NCBI RefSeq assembly: GCF_020783335.1
Contig: NZ_CP086068.1
Coordinates: 4,092,001 to 4,156,000, forward strand
Reading direction: 5' to 3'
Origin: Mucilaginibacter daejeonensis
GTDB taxonomy: Bacteria > Bacteroidota > Bacteroidia > Sphingobacteriales > Sphingobacteriaceae
Length of the DNA: 64,000 bases
The first letter of the stretch is position 1; each line of letters starts with the position of its first letter. Positions 7,890 to 16,499 of the stretch are shown here, piece after piece. A program made the position numbers and the translations under genes. The notes beneath the pieces were generated by a model that was not told the DNA's origin, made no database searches, and was given only the letters and a program-made list of their open reading frames with translations.

Positions 7890-7997
7890 ATGAAAAAACT
7901 AATCGTAGTTGCGCTTTTGGCCGTTGTGGTGTCAGGTACCTTTTCATCGTGCTCAAACAAGCTTTGCCCGGCTTACGGCAACGCACGCCGCCGCTAA
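7890..7997 (+). CDS. 35-residue lipoprotein
   Basis: A short open frame with an ATG at 7890 and TAA at 7995-7997. It encodes a charged start (MKKL), a hydrophobic core and an SSC lipobox-like site at residues 19-21, then only 14 residues ending in CPAYGNARRR. It is 14 bp after ribH and probably on the same mRNA. Tiny lipoproteins with a CPAY-type tail occur in Bacteroidota, but I cannot name a function. The mature peptide would be a lipidated Cys plus 14 residues carrying one further Cys and a basic end. Confidence 0.6.
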   Translation: MKKLIVVALLAVVVSGTFSSCSNKLCPAYGNARRR

Positions 7998-8093
7998 CAT
8001 CAGATCGTCATTTTGTGCCTTGCACAAACCTAATTGATAGCTTAACCGTATCTTTGTATAAAGATATTTTTAAGCTATTTTTTATAATCTATT

Positions 8094-8423
8094 ATGACCT
8101 GGACAGCGCTAAACTCGGCCGATCAGATCGACGCCATCAAACAACAACCTGGTTACAGCATTATTTTTAAGCACAGCACCCGTTGTTCGATCAGTATGAT
8201 GGCCAAACGCCGTTTTGAACTGGATTGGGATCAGCTGCCTGAAAGCGTTCCTCTTTACTTTTTAGACCTGATCAAATTCCGCGAGATATCTAACCAGGTA
8301 GCTCAGGATTTCCAGGTCCACCATGAATCGCCGCAGTTGCTGCTGATCAAGGATGGTGAATGCATCCTCGACCAATCGCACGGCGCCATCTCTGTTGAAG
8401 AGACGCTGGAAATGGTGCAGTAA
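8094..8423 (+). CDS. ytxJ: YtxJ-like bacillithiol-system monothiol protein
   Basis: 109 residues with a thioredoxin-like fold. The segment IIFKHSTRCSISMMA contains a single Cys (residue 31) in place of the CxxC of thioredoxins, and ESPQLLLIKDGECILDQSHG is the family's cis-Pro region. YtxJ-type proteins are associated with bacillithiol and may remove bacillithiol from mixed disulfides. That fits bshA, the first bacillithiol synthesis gene, at 22897-24036. A -7-like TATCTTTG lies at 8049-8056 without a good -33 partner. Confidence 0.85.
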   Translation: MTWTALNSADQIDAIKQQPGYSIIFKHSTRCSISMMAKRRFELDWDQLPESVPLYFLDLIKFREISNQVAQDFQVHHESPQLLLIKDGECILDQSHGAISVEETLEMVQ

Positions 8424-8430
8424 CCTGCGA

Positions 8431-8529
8431 GAGGTCAGAGGCCAGAGCCAAGAACCTAGACATTAATTAACACGATGATATCTCGGCTCTTGCATCTTGT
8501 TTCATGCTTCCGCAGCTATGTTTCTTGCC
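8431..8529. repeat. 7-bp periodic arrays in inverted arrangement (ytxJ-lipA gap)
   Basis: From 8431 the sequence runs in consecutive 7-mers (GAGGTCA, GAGGCCA, GAGCCAA, GAACCTA) to 8458. After an AT-rich spacer, 8481-8529 runs in 7-mers of the complementary type (TCTCGGC, TCTTGCA, TCTTGTT, TCATGCT, then weaker ones and TCTTGCC at 8523-8529). The two halves are inverted relative to each other. No open frame explains the period. Confidence 0.7.
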
Positions 8530-8538
8530 CATATCCCC

Positions 8539-8568
8539 TTGCCTTCTCTTATAAAATCCATAATTTTG
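8539..8568 (+). promoter_or_regulatory. promoter for lipA, possibly leaderless
   Basis: TTG at 8539-8541, 19 nt, then TAATTTTG at 8561-8568. The box ends 4 nt before the lipA ATG (8573). With usual -7 geometry, transcription would begin at or within 2 nt of the start codon. Confidence 0.6.
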
Positions 8569-8572
8569 TAAC

Positions 8573-9451
8573 ATGATCGATCTTCCGGTAATACCTGCCA
8601 ACCAGGTACAACGCAAACCCGACTGGTTAAGAGTTAAGCTTCCTGTTGGTAAAGAGTATGCGCATGTACGCAGTTTGGTTGACACCCATAAACTTCATAC
8701 CATTTGCGAGAGCGGCAACTGCCCTAACATGGGCGAGTGTTGGGGTGCCGGTACGGCGACCTTTATGATCCTGGGTAACATCTGTACCCGGTCTTGCTCG
8801 TTCTGCGCGGTAGCTACCGGCAGGCCGCTGGCCGTTGATATGGATGAGCCGGAACGTGTGGCCACCTCGGTCAAGCTGATGCAGGTCAAACACTGCGTGA
8901 TCACCTCGGTAGATCGTGACGACCTAAAGGATGGCGGATCCATCATTTGGGCTGAGACCATCAACGCTATTCGTCGCGAAAGCCCTGACACTACGCTGGA
9001 GACCCTTCTGCCTGATTTTAAAGGCAATTGGGAGAACCTGGCCCGCGTACTGGCGGTACGCCCCGAAGTGGTATCACACAACCTGGAGACCGTACGCCGC
9101 CTGACCCGCGAGGTACGTATACAAGCCAAGTACGATCGCAGCTTAGATTGCTTGCGCCAGATATCGGCCGCAGGCCTTCGTACCAAATCAGGCATTATGC
9201 TGGGCTTGGGCGAGCAGGAAGAGGATGTACTGGAAGCCATGCAAGATCTGTATGATGCCGGTGTGCACATCCTTACCTTAGGCCAGTACCTGCAACCTAC
9301 CCGTAACCACCACCCGGTGATCGATTGGGTAACACCAGATCAGTTCAAATATTATAAAGAAGTTGGCCTGCAAATGGGCTTCAAATATGTAGAAAGCGGA
9401 CCGCTGGTACGTTCATCATATCACGCCGAAAAACATTTGTTCGACCTGTAA
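8573..9451 (+). CDS. lipA: lipoyl synthase
   Basis: 292 residues, full length. The auxiliary cluster ligands are C45, C50 and C56 (CESGNCPNMGEC) and the radical SAM triad is C71, C75 and C78 (CTRSCSFC). The C-terminal RSSY near residues 280-283 provides the Ser ligand. LipA inserts two sulfurs into octanoyl groups on E2 subunits and GcvH, sacrificing its auxiliary 4Fe-4S cluster. No later Met precedes the conserved Cys motif, so the start at 8573 is secure despite the promoter box 4 nt upstream. Confidence 0.97.
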   Translation: MIDLPVIPANQVQRKPDWLRVKLPVGKEYAHVRSLVDTHKLHTICESGNCPNMGECWGAGTATFMILGNICTRSCSFCAVATGRPLAVDMDEPERVATSVKLMQVKHCVITSVDRDDLKDGGSIIWAETINAIRRESPDTTLETLLPDFKGNWENLARVLAVRPEVVSHNLETVRRLTREVRIQAKYDRSLDCLRQISAAGLRTKSGIMLGLGEQEEDVLEAMQDLYDAGVHILTLGQYLQPTRNHHPVIDWVTPDQFKYYKEVGLQMGFKYVESGPLVRSSYHAEKHLFDL

Positions 9452-9484
9452 TGTTGTGAGTTAATATTTTATATTTACAACGTT

Positions 9485-10036
9485 TTGGCCAAAAAACATA
9501 AACTTTCCCTAAGCGAAGAAGAACTTGTACATGCCCTGCAGCGCCACGAAAAGATAGCTGCCGAGGCGTTGTATGATATGTATTCGGCCTCGTTATTTGG
9601 TGTGATCGTCAGGATCGTGAATGATGAAGCTACCGCCGAGGACGTTTTGCAGGAGGTTTTTGTGAAGATATGGCATTCCTCATCAAGTTATAGTGCCGAT
9701 AAAGGCCGGCTGTTCACCTGGATGGTGAACATTGCCCGTAACTTGTCTATCGACAAGATCCGATCTAAAGATTTTAAGAATCAATTCAAAAACCAGGAAC
9801 TCGAAAATAACGTAAATTACATCGACACGCATAACAGCACGGTGTATAAGCCAGAGTTGGTGGGCGTTAAGGAGTTGGTTGATAAGCTGAGACCCGAGCA
9901 AAGATCCATACTCGATCTTATTTATTTCAAAGGTTATACACATGTTGAGGCAGCGGATGAACTGGGGATGCCCCTGGGCACCGTAAAGACCCGTTTGCGT
10001 ATGGCCATACAAGAGCTAAGGAAGCATTTCAATTGA
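9485..10036 (+). CDS. ECF-type RNA polymerase sigma factor
   Basis: 183 residues from a TTG start. No upstream in-frame ATG is available, and the first internal ATG would cut into region 2. Sigma region 2 covers about residues 25-95, with DEATAEDVLQEVFVKIWH and RLFTWMVNIARNLSIDKIR; sigma region 4 (residues ~125-180) has LIYFKGYTHVEAADELGMPL and GTVKTRLRMAIQELR. It is coupled to the following anti-sigma gene by a 4-bp overlap (TTGA), with TTG used as the start of both genes. The pair probably forms a sequestered, signal-responsive unit; the signal is unknown. Confidence 0.9.
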   Translation: MAKKHKLSLSEEELVHALQRHEKIAAEALYDMYSASLFGVIVRIVNDEATAEDVLQEVFVKIWHSSSSYSADKGRLFTWMVNIARNLSIDKIRSKDFKNQFKNQELENNVNYIDTHNSTVYKPELVGVKELVDKLRPEQRSILDLIYFKGYTHVEAADELGMPLGTVKTRLRMAIQELRKHFN

Positions 10037-10875
10037 CGGTGGAAGAGGTAAAGGAATATATTAGTTCAGGAGTGTTAGAGCTTTACGTTCTAGGCGACAT
10101 GAGCGCAGACGAAAAGCTTGAAGTGGAAACTATGGCTCGTAAGCATGCCGAGGTAATGGCCGAGTTGCGTGAGATAGAGGCCACGATGGAAAATTATGCC
10201 GACGTTAACGCGGTGACCCCATCGGCCAGCACGCGCGATCGTGTGCTCAATAGCCTGCTTACTAACCTGGGCGACGACCGCAACCTCAAAAGCAGCCGTT
10301 CACAGTCGCTTACCGCCAAGGTGGCTGCCATGCCGCAAACCACAGCACGCCGTTCGGTCAACTTTTATAAATATGCTTTTGCCGCCTGCCTTTTACTGCT
10401 TTGTGTGAGTGTTGCTGCGCTGATCGTGGTATATCAACAATTACGCACCTCTAATGATCAGCTGTTGAGCGCTACACTTTATAACCAAAAAGTAGTGCGC
10501 CAGGTAAGCATGATGGATAACGAGTTAAGCATGTACCGTGACACTTCATTCAAGCTTATCAGGCTCAAGGGAGTTAACAAAACGCCGGCATCAAGCCTTA
10601 CCGTAGCCTGGAATGCTGCCGAGCGTAAGGTGATGGTGGACCTGGCCAATGCCAAACTTCCTGAAACGGACAAAGATCACCAGTACCAACTGTGGGCAAT
10701 TGCCGCAGGCAAACCGGTGGATCTCGGTGTCTTTGATAGTGCTCAGCCTGATTCGGCAGTGGTAAGAGCTATGAAACCTATCGGTGAGGCTCAGGCCTTT
10801 GCAGTGACGATCGAGCCACGTGGCGGCAGTGTTGACCCTACCATGGACAATATGGTGGTAATGGCCGCCCTCTGA
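10033..10875 (+). CDS. RskA-type transmembrane anti-sigma factor
   Basis: 280 residues from a TTG overlapping the TGA of the sigma gene. The N-terminal ~60 residues (SGVLELYVLGDMSADEKLEV) match the cytoplasmic sigma-binding head of RskA-like anti-sigma factors, and no zinc HxxxCxxC motif is seen. A transmembrane helix lies at about residues 115-135 (YAFAACLLLLCVSVAALIVV). The periplasmic RskA domain includes YQLWAIAAGKPVDLGVF and the end PTMDNMVVMAAL. A coiled-coil-like stretch (about 136-165) links helix and domain. Expected role: holds the ECF sigma factor at the membrane until proteolysed. Confidence 0.88.
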   Translation: MTVEEVKEYISSGVLELYVLGDMSADEKLEVETMARKHAEVMAELREIEATMENYADVNAVTPSASTRDRVLNSLLTNLGDDRNLKSSRSQSLTAKVAAMPQTTARRSVNFYKYAFAACLLLLCVSVAALIVVYQQLRTSNDQLLSATLYNQKVVRQVSMMDNELSMYRDTSFKLIRLKGVNKTPASSLTVAWNAAERKVMVDLANAKLPETDKDHQYQLWAIAAGKPVDLGVFDSAQPDSAVVRAMKPIGEAQAFAVTIEPRGGSVDPTMDNMVVMAAL

Positions 10876-11014
10876 TTCGATCAGCGCGTTAACTGATCAA
10901 TTATTAGAAATTTTAATTACTGTGTAACACAAGGTACTGATCAGGCGTCATATGTACGCTTATTGACCAGTATGTTGTTCTTTATTAAGTTCAGTAAATT
11001 ATTAAATACAACCA

Positions 11015-11042
11015 CAAGGGCCGTTCATACTGACGGCCCTTG
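11015..11042 (-). terminator. hairpin after the NAD(P)HX repair gene
   Basis: A perfect 10-bp stem, CAAGGGCCGT (11015-11024) with its complement (11033-11042) and an 8-nt loop, lies 5 bp beyond the stop of the minus-strand gene ending at 11048. TGGTTGTATTT follows on the minus strand. It could also serve the plus-strand anti-sigma gene. Confidence 0.65.
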
Positions 11043-11047
11043 TTGGT

Positions 11048-12553
11048 TCATAGCATTTTAGCTATGGTGGCCGGCACCTGAGCGGCTACCTGCCCGGGTA
11101 GTACAACATGTAACCTGTTAGACAGCGCCAGCTCATCGCCAGCCTTGCCGTGCAGGTGAACGCCTGCTATGCAAGCATCCTTGCCTGAGTGGCCTTGCGA
11201 CATCAACGCGGTAATGATGCCGGTCAGTACATCTCCCATCCCCCCTACTGCCATTGCGGCATTGCTGGTGCAGTTAAAGTACACGTTACCATCGGGCGTA
11301 CCGGTCATGGTATAGCTGTTCTTGAGCACGATGCAAAGGTTGAGCTCTTGTGTCTTTTGGCGCAAGGTCTGTAAGCGCTGCCACCAATTTTGACGCTCGC
11401 CAAATAAACGGTCAAATTCTTTCATATGCGGGGTAAGCACCGAGCCAGCGGGGAGTCGATGTAAAAGCTCAGGTTCCGCAGCGAGCATGTTCAAGGCGTC
11501 CGCATCCACCACTATCGGCTTTCGGTAATTGGTGAGCACATACCTCAGCCAGTTACGGGCATCATCATCCTTACCCAAACCCGGACCGATGGCGATCACA
11601 CTGAACTTATCAAGTTCGAGGCTGGGCGTTTGACCCGGTTCCCGTACAGAGGCCATTACCTCGGCCTGGTAGCTATTGAGTGCGGTAAGTCCGCTGGCAG
11701 GTATACAGGTCGTAGTAAGCCCAGCCCCAGCGTACATACAGGCCGATGAGCATAGCAACGCAGCACCCATGGTACGCTCCTGACCAGCGATCAGCAGTGC
11801 ATGCCCATAGGTACCTTTATTACTGAACCGCTTACGCGGTTTAATGATGGCTTGTATGTCGGCCATTTCCACCATTTTATAAGGTGAGCCTATGCTGCTC
11901 ATAAAACCAGCATCTAACCCGATATTCACCGCCTTCCATTCATCCATGAAAGGCGCCGAGTCGGGCAGTAAAAAGTTGATCTTGGGTTGTTGGAAGGTGA
12001 TCACCACATCGGCCTTCAATACGGCTGCTTGGGGGTCGATCTCGCCATCGGTATAAAGTCCGGTAGGCACATCAACGGCTACTACCGTTCTTTGGAGCCC
12101 GTTGAGGCTATTCACCAGTTGTTCATAAGCTCCGCTAAGTGGCTTATTTAACCCGCTGCCCAGTATGGCATCAATAATTATGCTTGCAGGTTCTTCCTTA
12201 ACAGTAGGTTGATCAGGATGTATCTCGGTGATGGTCACTGGTAGAGCTTGCAGCCGTTGCAGGTTCTCCTGGAAGTCTTTTGAAGCTTTGTCTGAGAAAC
12301 GCACCAGCTTCACGTCCACTTGATGATACCCATGCCCATGCAACAAGCGCGCTATGGCTAGCCCATCGCCACCGTTATTGCCTGTACCGCAGTAAATGGC
12401 TATCGTCTCCTGCTGATCAGGGAAATGGTTCACGAACCAGCTCACAAAAGCCTTTGAGGCCCGCTCCATCAGATCGATGGAAGAGACCGGTTCATGAGCG
12501 ATAGTATAAGCATCCGCTTCGCGGATCTGAGATGCGGTGAGGAGGGGTTGCAT
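11048..12553 (-). CDS. nnr: bifunctional NAD(P)H-hydrate epimerase / ADP-dependent dehydratase
   Basis: 501 residues, the normal length of the fused enzyme. The N-terminal YjeF_N epimerase domain (about 1-215) has IYCGTGNNGGDGLAIARLL and IIDAILGSGLNKPL. The C-terminal carbohydrate-kinase-like dehydratase (about 225-500) has GTYGHALLIAGQERTMGAAL, VIAIGPGLGKDD and AMAVGGMGDVLTGIITALM. Together they repair hydrated NADH and NADPH: the epimerase equilibrates R and S forms and the dehydratase restores the S form using ADP. It follows the DUF6624 gene by 42 bp and may share its transcript. Confidence 0.95.
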   Translation of the reverse strand: MQPLLTASQIREADAYTIAHEPVSSIDLMERASKAFVSWFVNHFPDQQETIAIYCGTGNNGGDGLAIARLLHGHGYHQVDVKLVRFSDKASKDFQENLQRLQALPVTITEIHPDQPTVKEEPASIIIDAILGSGLNKPLSGAYEQLVNSLNGLQRTVVAVDVPTGLYTDGEIDPQAAVLKADVVITFQQPKINFLLPDSAPFMDEWKAVNIGLDAGFMSSIGSPYKMVEMADIQAIIKPRKRFSNKGTYGHALLIAGQERTMGAALLCSSACMYAGAGLTTTCIPASGLTALNSYQAEVMASVREPGQTPSLELDKFSVIAIGPGLGKDDDARNWLRYVLTNYRKPIVVDADALNMLAAEPELLHRLPAGSVLTPHMKEFDRLFGERQNWWQRLQTLRQKTQELNLCIVLKNSYTMTGTPDGNVYFNCTSNAAMAVGGMGDVLTGIITALMSQGHSGKDACIAGVHLHGKAGDELALSNRLHVVLPGQVAAQVPATIAKML

Positions 12554-12595
12554 ACCTCATCAATGCTGGTATTAGCTGTTTTGTTTGAGGTGGCT

Positions 12596-13540
12596 TTACT
12601 GCGCTTTAGGTAAATGATAGTCGATACCCCATTGTTTCACATAGTCCTCCAACGGTTGCAAGCCAACTGATGCACGGCGCTTGTTCACGTTGGGCTCATC
12701 CTCGATCGGGCTGATGGTGGCTTTACCGGTTTTGCTATCAACACTGATCTGGCTGCCATAGATCTGCTTTTTACCCTGCCGCAGCGCTACCCTATCCTCG
12801 AGCAGTGCGAGGCTCGAAGGTTGCGCTTTCCCTGCTTTTACTGCTTCGCGTACCATAGGCAAGTACTTCACCTGCGTAGCGATGTCAGCATGCTGGATCA
12901 CCAGGAAGAGAGCCAAATTACCGCGATCGCCCACCTCATTAGCACCGAGCCAACCATGCTGATCAAGGATGCCTTTGACCTTGACCAGATCGATCGAGTC
13001 TTTATAAGAGATGGTTTTCCATAAGTCCTTCACTTCTTTTGACTCTCTGCCATACTGCTTGGACACCGAATCTAATTTCAGCCGATAACTTTGATCATCG
13101 TTGAAGATCTGGTTCAATTCGGTCATCAGCGGCTTGTTGTATCCAGCTTCGGCAGCAGCCTGATTGAGCTTTACCTTTTCAACGAGTTTTTTCCACCGTT
13201 TATCTGCATGAAGTGAGTTCAGGTCCGTATCCTTTATAATATGCTCATAGTTAGCATATTTGCCTTTGTGAACGATACGATCAAGGTTCGCAAAAGCACT
13301 ATCGGTCTCACCGGCTAAAGCCCATGAGCAGGCCGCATTGTAACGGTCATCTACCCTGCCCATTCCCTTGTTACTTGCAAAGGCTTCCGAATATTTTAGC
13401 GCAGAACCTTTATAGTCTTTGGCCTCATATAGTGCGTCGGCTTTTGCTACCAGTGCCAGGTAGGGTGAACTGGCTTGTTGTGCATGCAGATCATAAAGAT
13501 CGATTACAAGGAACAGGATAAGGAAGGTATATCTTTTCAT
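12596..13540 (-). CDS. exported DUF6624-type protein with TPR-like N-terminus
   Basis: 314 residues with a signal peptide (residues 1-20, ending LHAQ), so probably periplasmic. Residues ~25-110 contain helix pairs (LVAKADALYEAKDYKGSALKYSEAF, AACSWALAGETDSAF) that look like TPR units. The C-terminal part has IHE/HGWLG-type runs (ILDQHGWLGANEVGDRGNLALFLVIQHAD, LLEDRVALRQGKKQIYGSQ, RRASVGLQPLEDYVKQWG) typical of DUF6624. Molecular function is unknown. It sits between uvrA and the NAD(P)HX repair gene and is the likely first gene of a two-gene unit. Confidence 0.75.
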   Translation of the reverse strand: MKRYTFLILFLVIDLYDLHAQQASSPYLALVAKADALYEAKDYKGSALKYSEAFASNKGMGRVDDRYNAACSWALAGETDSAFANLDRIVHKGKYANYEHIIKDTDLNSLHADKRWKKLVEKVKLNQAAAEAGYNKPLMTELNQIFNDDQSYRLKLDSVSKQYGRESKEVKDLWKTISYKDSIDLVKVKGILDQHGWLGANEVGDRGNLALFLVIQHADIATQVKYLPMVREAVKAGKAQPSSLALLEDRVALRQGKKQIYGSQISVDSKTGKATISPIEDEPNVNKRRASVGLQPLEDYVKQWGIDYHLPKAQ

Positions 13541-13570
13541 ATGTATTAAGAGCTGTGATCAAGGTAAAAC

Positions 13571-13605
13571 AAAAGGTGTTAAACTTATACAGTTTAACAC
13601 CTTTT
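13571..13605 (-). terminator. intrinsic terminator after uvrA
   Basis: A 14-bp perfect stem (13571-13584 with 13592-13605; arm AAAAGGTGTTAAAC) with a 7-nt loop lies 23 bp past the uvrA stop. On the minus strand it ends TTTTGTTTT. Confidence 0.85.
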
Positions 13606-13628
13606 AACGCTTAATAGCTGTAAAAGCG

Positions 13629-16472
13629 CTACAATTTCATCTCTTTAGCCAGGAATACGCCAGTAAAGCTTTCCTTGACTTTGCATAATCCTTCTGGTGT
13701 ACCTTTATACATGATTGTACCGCCACCCGAGCCACCTTCGGGGCCAAGGTCGATCACATGATCCACCACCTTGATCACGTCAAGGTTGTGCTCGATCACC
13801 AATACGGTATTGCCTTTGTCTACCAGTTGTTGCAGTACGCCGAGCAGCACGTTGATATCCTCGAAGTGCAATCCGGTGGTCGGCTCATCCAATATATAGA
13901 AAGTGTTACCAGTATCTTTTTTTGAAAGCTCAGTAGCTAGTTTTACGCGTTGTGCCTCACCACCTGACAGGGTTAGTGACGATTGGCCCAGCGTGATATA
14001 ACCCAAGCCTACATCGTTCAGCGTTCTCACCTTACGGTAAATGGCCGGGATGTGCTCAAAGAAAGCCGTAGCATCCTCGATGCTCATGTCCAGCACATCA
14101 CTGATGGATTTTCCACGGTAGCGTACTTCGAGCGTTTCGCGGTTGTAGCGCTTGCCGCCGCACTCTTCGCAAGGCACCTGCACATCGGGTAAAAAGTTCA
14201 TTTCGATCACCTTTTGGCCGGCACCCTGGCAGGTCTCGCAGCGGCCACCTTTTACGTTGAACGAGAAACGGCCTGGCTTGTAACCGCGGATCTTCGACTC
14301 TGGCAGTTGCACGTACAACGCCCGTATATCGCTGAATACGCCGGTGTAAGTGGCCGGGTTAGATCGCGGTGTACGACCGATCGGCGTTTGATCGATCTCG
14401 ATCACCTTATCTATATGTTCCAGCCCCTCGATCTTATCATAAGGGAGCGGTGTTTTTTTAGCGCGAAAGAAGTGATGATTCAAGATCGGGTACAAGGTCT
14501 CGGTGATCAGGCTCGATTTACCACTACCGGATACACCCGTGATACCGATCAGTTTGCCGAGCGGGAACTCCACGGTCACCTTTTTGAGGTTATGGCCGGT
14601 GGCCTTTTTCAGTGTCAACGATTTGCCGTTGCCCTTGCGGCGCTTTTTGGGCACCTCTATCTCTTTAGTGCCATTGATGTATGAAGTGGTCAGCGTGTTC
14701 ACGCTCATCAGCTCTTGAGGGGTACCCTGTGCTACTACGGTACCGCCATGCACACCAGCAGACGGCCCCATGTCGATCACGTAGTCGGCCTCCAGGATCA
14801 TGTCCTTATCATGCTCCACCACCAACACCGTGTTACCCAGATCACGCAGATCCTTCAGGGCACGGATCAGCCGGTCATTATCACGTTGGTGCAGGCCGAT
14901 GCTGGGCTCATCCAAAATGTACATCACGTTCATGAGCTGCGAGCCGATCTGCGTGGCCAGGCGTATACGTTGCGCCTCACCACCTGATAGCGTACGTGCG
15001 GTACGGTCGAGCGTCAAATAGCTCAATCCTACATCAAGCAAAAAGCCAATGCGGGCGCGTATCTCTTTTAATATCTCGCGGGCGATCACGTTCTGGCGCT
15101 CGTTCAAGCGGTCCTCCACCCCAACGAACCACTCCTGCAAGGTGCGGATGTCCATGGTGGCCAGCTCGAAGATGTTCTTGCCATCCACCTTAAAGTTCAA
15201 TGATTCCTTTTTTAAGCGGGCGCCTTCACATACCGGGCATACCTTTAAGGTGCGGTAGCTTTCCAGGTCGTCGCTCACGCCTTCGCTTTTACGTTCCTGC
15301 TGTTCTTCCAGCATGCGGATAATGCCATCGAAGGTCACCTGGTAATTCTCTACGTTCCATTTGTTGTACTCTACCGCCACGCTGATGATCTCGTTCGAGC
15401 CATTCAAAATGATGTCCAGCTTTTCACGCGGTATCTTCTCGATGGGTACCGACAACGAGAACTCATATTTTTTGGCCAGCGCTTTCAGCACCTGGAAGGT
15501 CCACGTATCGCGGTACTCACCCAGCGGCGCCAGGCCACCGTTCATGATGCTCAGCTTAGGGTCGGGTATCACCGATGCTTCATCCACCACGAAGATGTAA
15601 CCAAGCCCATCGCACTTTTCGCAGGCGCCATACGGCGAGTTAAAGGAAAAGGTATTGGGCTGAGGCTCGTCATACGAGATGCCCGATACCGGGTCCATCA
15701 GGAACTTGCTGAAGTAGGATACATTATTGTCCTTGTCGGCTATACGGATGATGCCTTTGGCCGTTTTGAGGGCCGATTGCACTGAAGTATATAAACGTTT
15801 GCCATCCTTTTCGGTCACCACCAAGCGGTCCACCACAATGTCGATATCGTGGATCTTGTAACGGTCCAGCTGCATCTTGGGCTCAACGTCCATGATCTGG
15901 CCATCCACATATACCTTAAGGTAGCCTTGCTTGCGGATCTGCTCGAACAATTCGCGATAGTGACCTTTACGGCCCTTCACTACCGGCGCCAGTATATTCA
16001 CCGGCTGCCCATCAAATTTCTCGGTGATGGTGCGCAGGATCTGGTCCTCGCTCATGCGCTCCATTTTTTGACCGCTGATGTACGAGTAAGCCTCACCTGC
16101 GCGGGCAAATAGCAAACGCATGAAATCGTATATCTCGGTAATGGTGCCCACGGTACTGCGCGGGTTCTTGCTGGTGGTCTTTTGCTCAATGGCGATCACC
16201 GGGCTCAGGCCCGATACCTTATCCACATCGGGGCGTTCCATACCACCCATGAACTGCCTTGAGTAGGCCGAGAACGTTTCCATGTAACGGCGCTGTCCTT
16301 CGGCATATATCGTATCAAAAGCTAATGACGATTTACCGCTTCCACTCAGCCCGGTGATCACCACCAGCTGGTTGCGCGGAAAAGAAACATCGATATTTTT
16401 TAAGTTATGTACCCGGGCACCGTACACCTCCACTTCGCTTTGTTCGCCCAGGTCGATCGTTTTTTCAGCCAT
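13629..16472 (-). CDS. uvrA: excinuclease ABC subunit A
   Basis: 947 residues, full length. It has two ABC ATPase modules: the first Walker A is GLSGSGKSSLAFD (about 37-49) and the second GVSGSGKSSLITE (about 650), with two LSGGEAQR signatures. The second zinc module is intact (CETC and CEEC near 745-770). At the first zinc-module position the usual initial CxxC pair is absent (LMDPVSGISYDEPQP), while the following CEKC pair is present. UvrA finds bulky DNA lesions and loads UvrB in nucleotide excision repair. A promoter at 16546-16576 and a leader hairpin (16500-16523) lie upstream; a strong terminator follows. Confidence 0.97.
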   Translation of the reverse strand: MAEKTIDLGEQSEVEVYGARVHNLKNIDVSFPRNQLVVITGLSGSGKSSLAFDTIYAEGQRRYMETFSAYSRQFMGGMERPDVDKVSGLSPVIAIEQKTTSKNPRSTVGTITEIYDFMRLLFARAGEAYSYISGQKMERMSEDQILRTITEKFDGQPVNILAPVVKGRKGHYRELFEQIRKQGYLKVYVDGQIMDVEPKMQLDRYKIHDIDIVVDRLVVTEKDGKRLYTSVQSALKTAKGIIRIADKDNNVSYFSKFLMDPVSGISYDEPQPNTFSFNSPYGACEKCDGLGYIFVVDEASVIPDPKLSIMNGGLAPLGEYRDTWTFQVLKALAKKYEFSLSVPIEKIPREKLDIILNGSNEIISVAVEYNKWNVENYQVTFDGIIRMLEEQQERKSEGVSDDLESYRTLKVCPVCEGARLKKESLNFKVDGKNIFELATMDIRTLQEWFVGVEDRLNERQNVIAREILKEIRARIGFLLDVGLSYLTLDRTARTLSGGEAQRIRLATQIGSQLMNVMYILDEPSIGLHQRDNDRLIRALKDLRDLGNTVLVVEHDKDMILEADYVIDMGPSAGVHGGTVVAQGTPQELMSVNTLTTSYINGTKEIEVPKKRRKGNGKSLTLKKATGHNLKKVTVEFPLGKLIGITGVSGSGKSSLITETLYPILNHHFFRAKKTPLPYDKIEGLEHIDKVIEIDQTPIGRTPRSNPATYTGVFSDIRALYVQLPESKIRGYKPGRFSFNVKGGRCETCQGAGQKVIEMNFLPDVQVPCEECGGKRYNRETLEVRYRGKSISDVLDMSIEDATAFFEHIPAIYRKVRTLNDVGLGYITLGQSSLTLSGGEAQRVKLATELSKKDTGNTFYILDEPTTGLHFEDINVLLGVLQQLVDKGNTVLVIEHNLDVIKVVDHVIDLGPEGGSGGGTIMYKGTPEGLCKVKESFTGVFLAKEMKL

Positions 16473-16499
16473 AGTTATAACAAGTAGTAAACTTGCAAA

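Noticed and set aside
8695..9270. Long open frame antisense to lipA
   Set aside because: It mirrors the strongly conserved lipA gene; Ser/Arg-rich composition is typical of antisense frames.
14214..14684. 156-residue open frame antisense to uvrA
   Set aside because: Entirely inside uvrA and explained by its codon use; no independent evidence.
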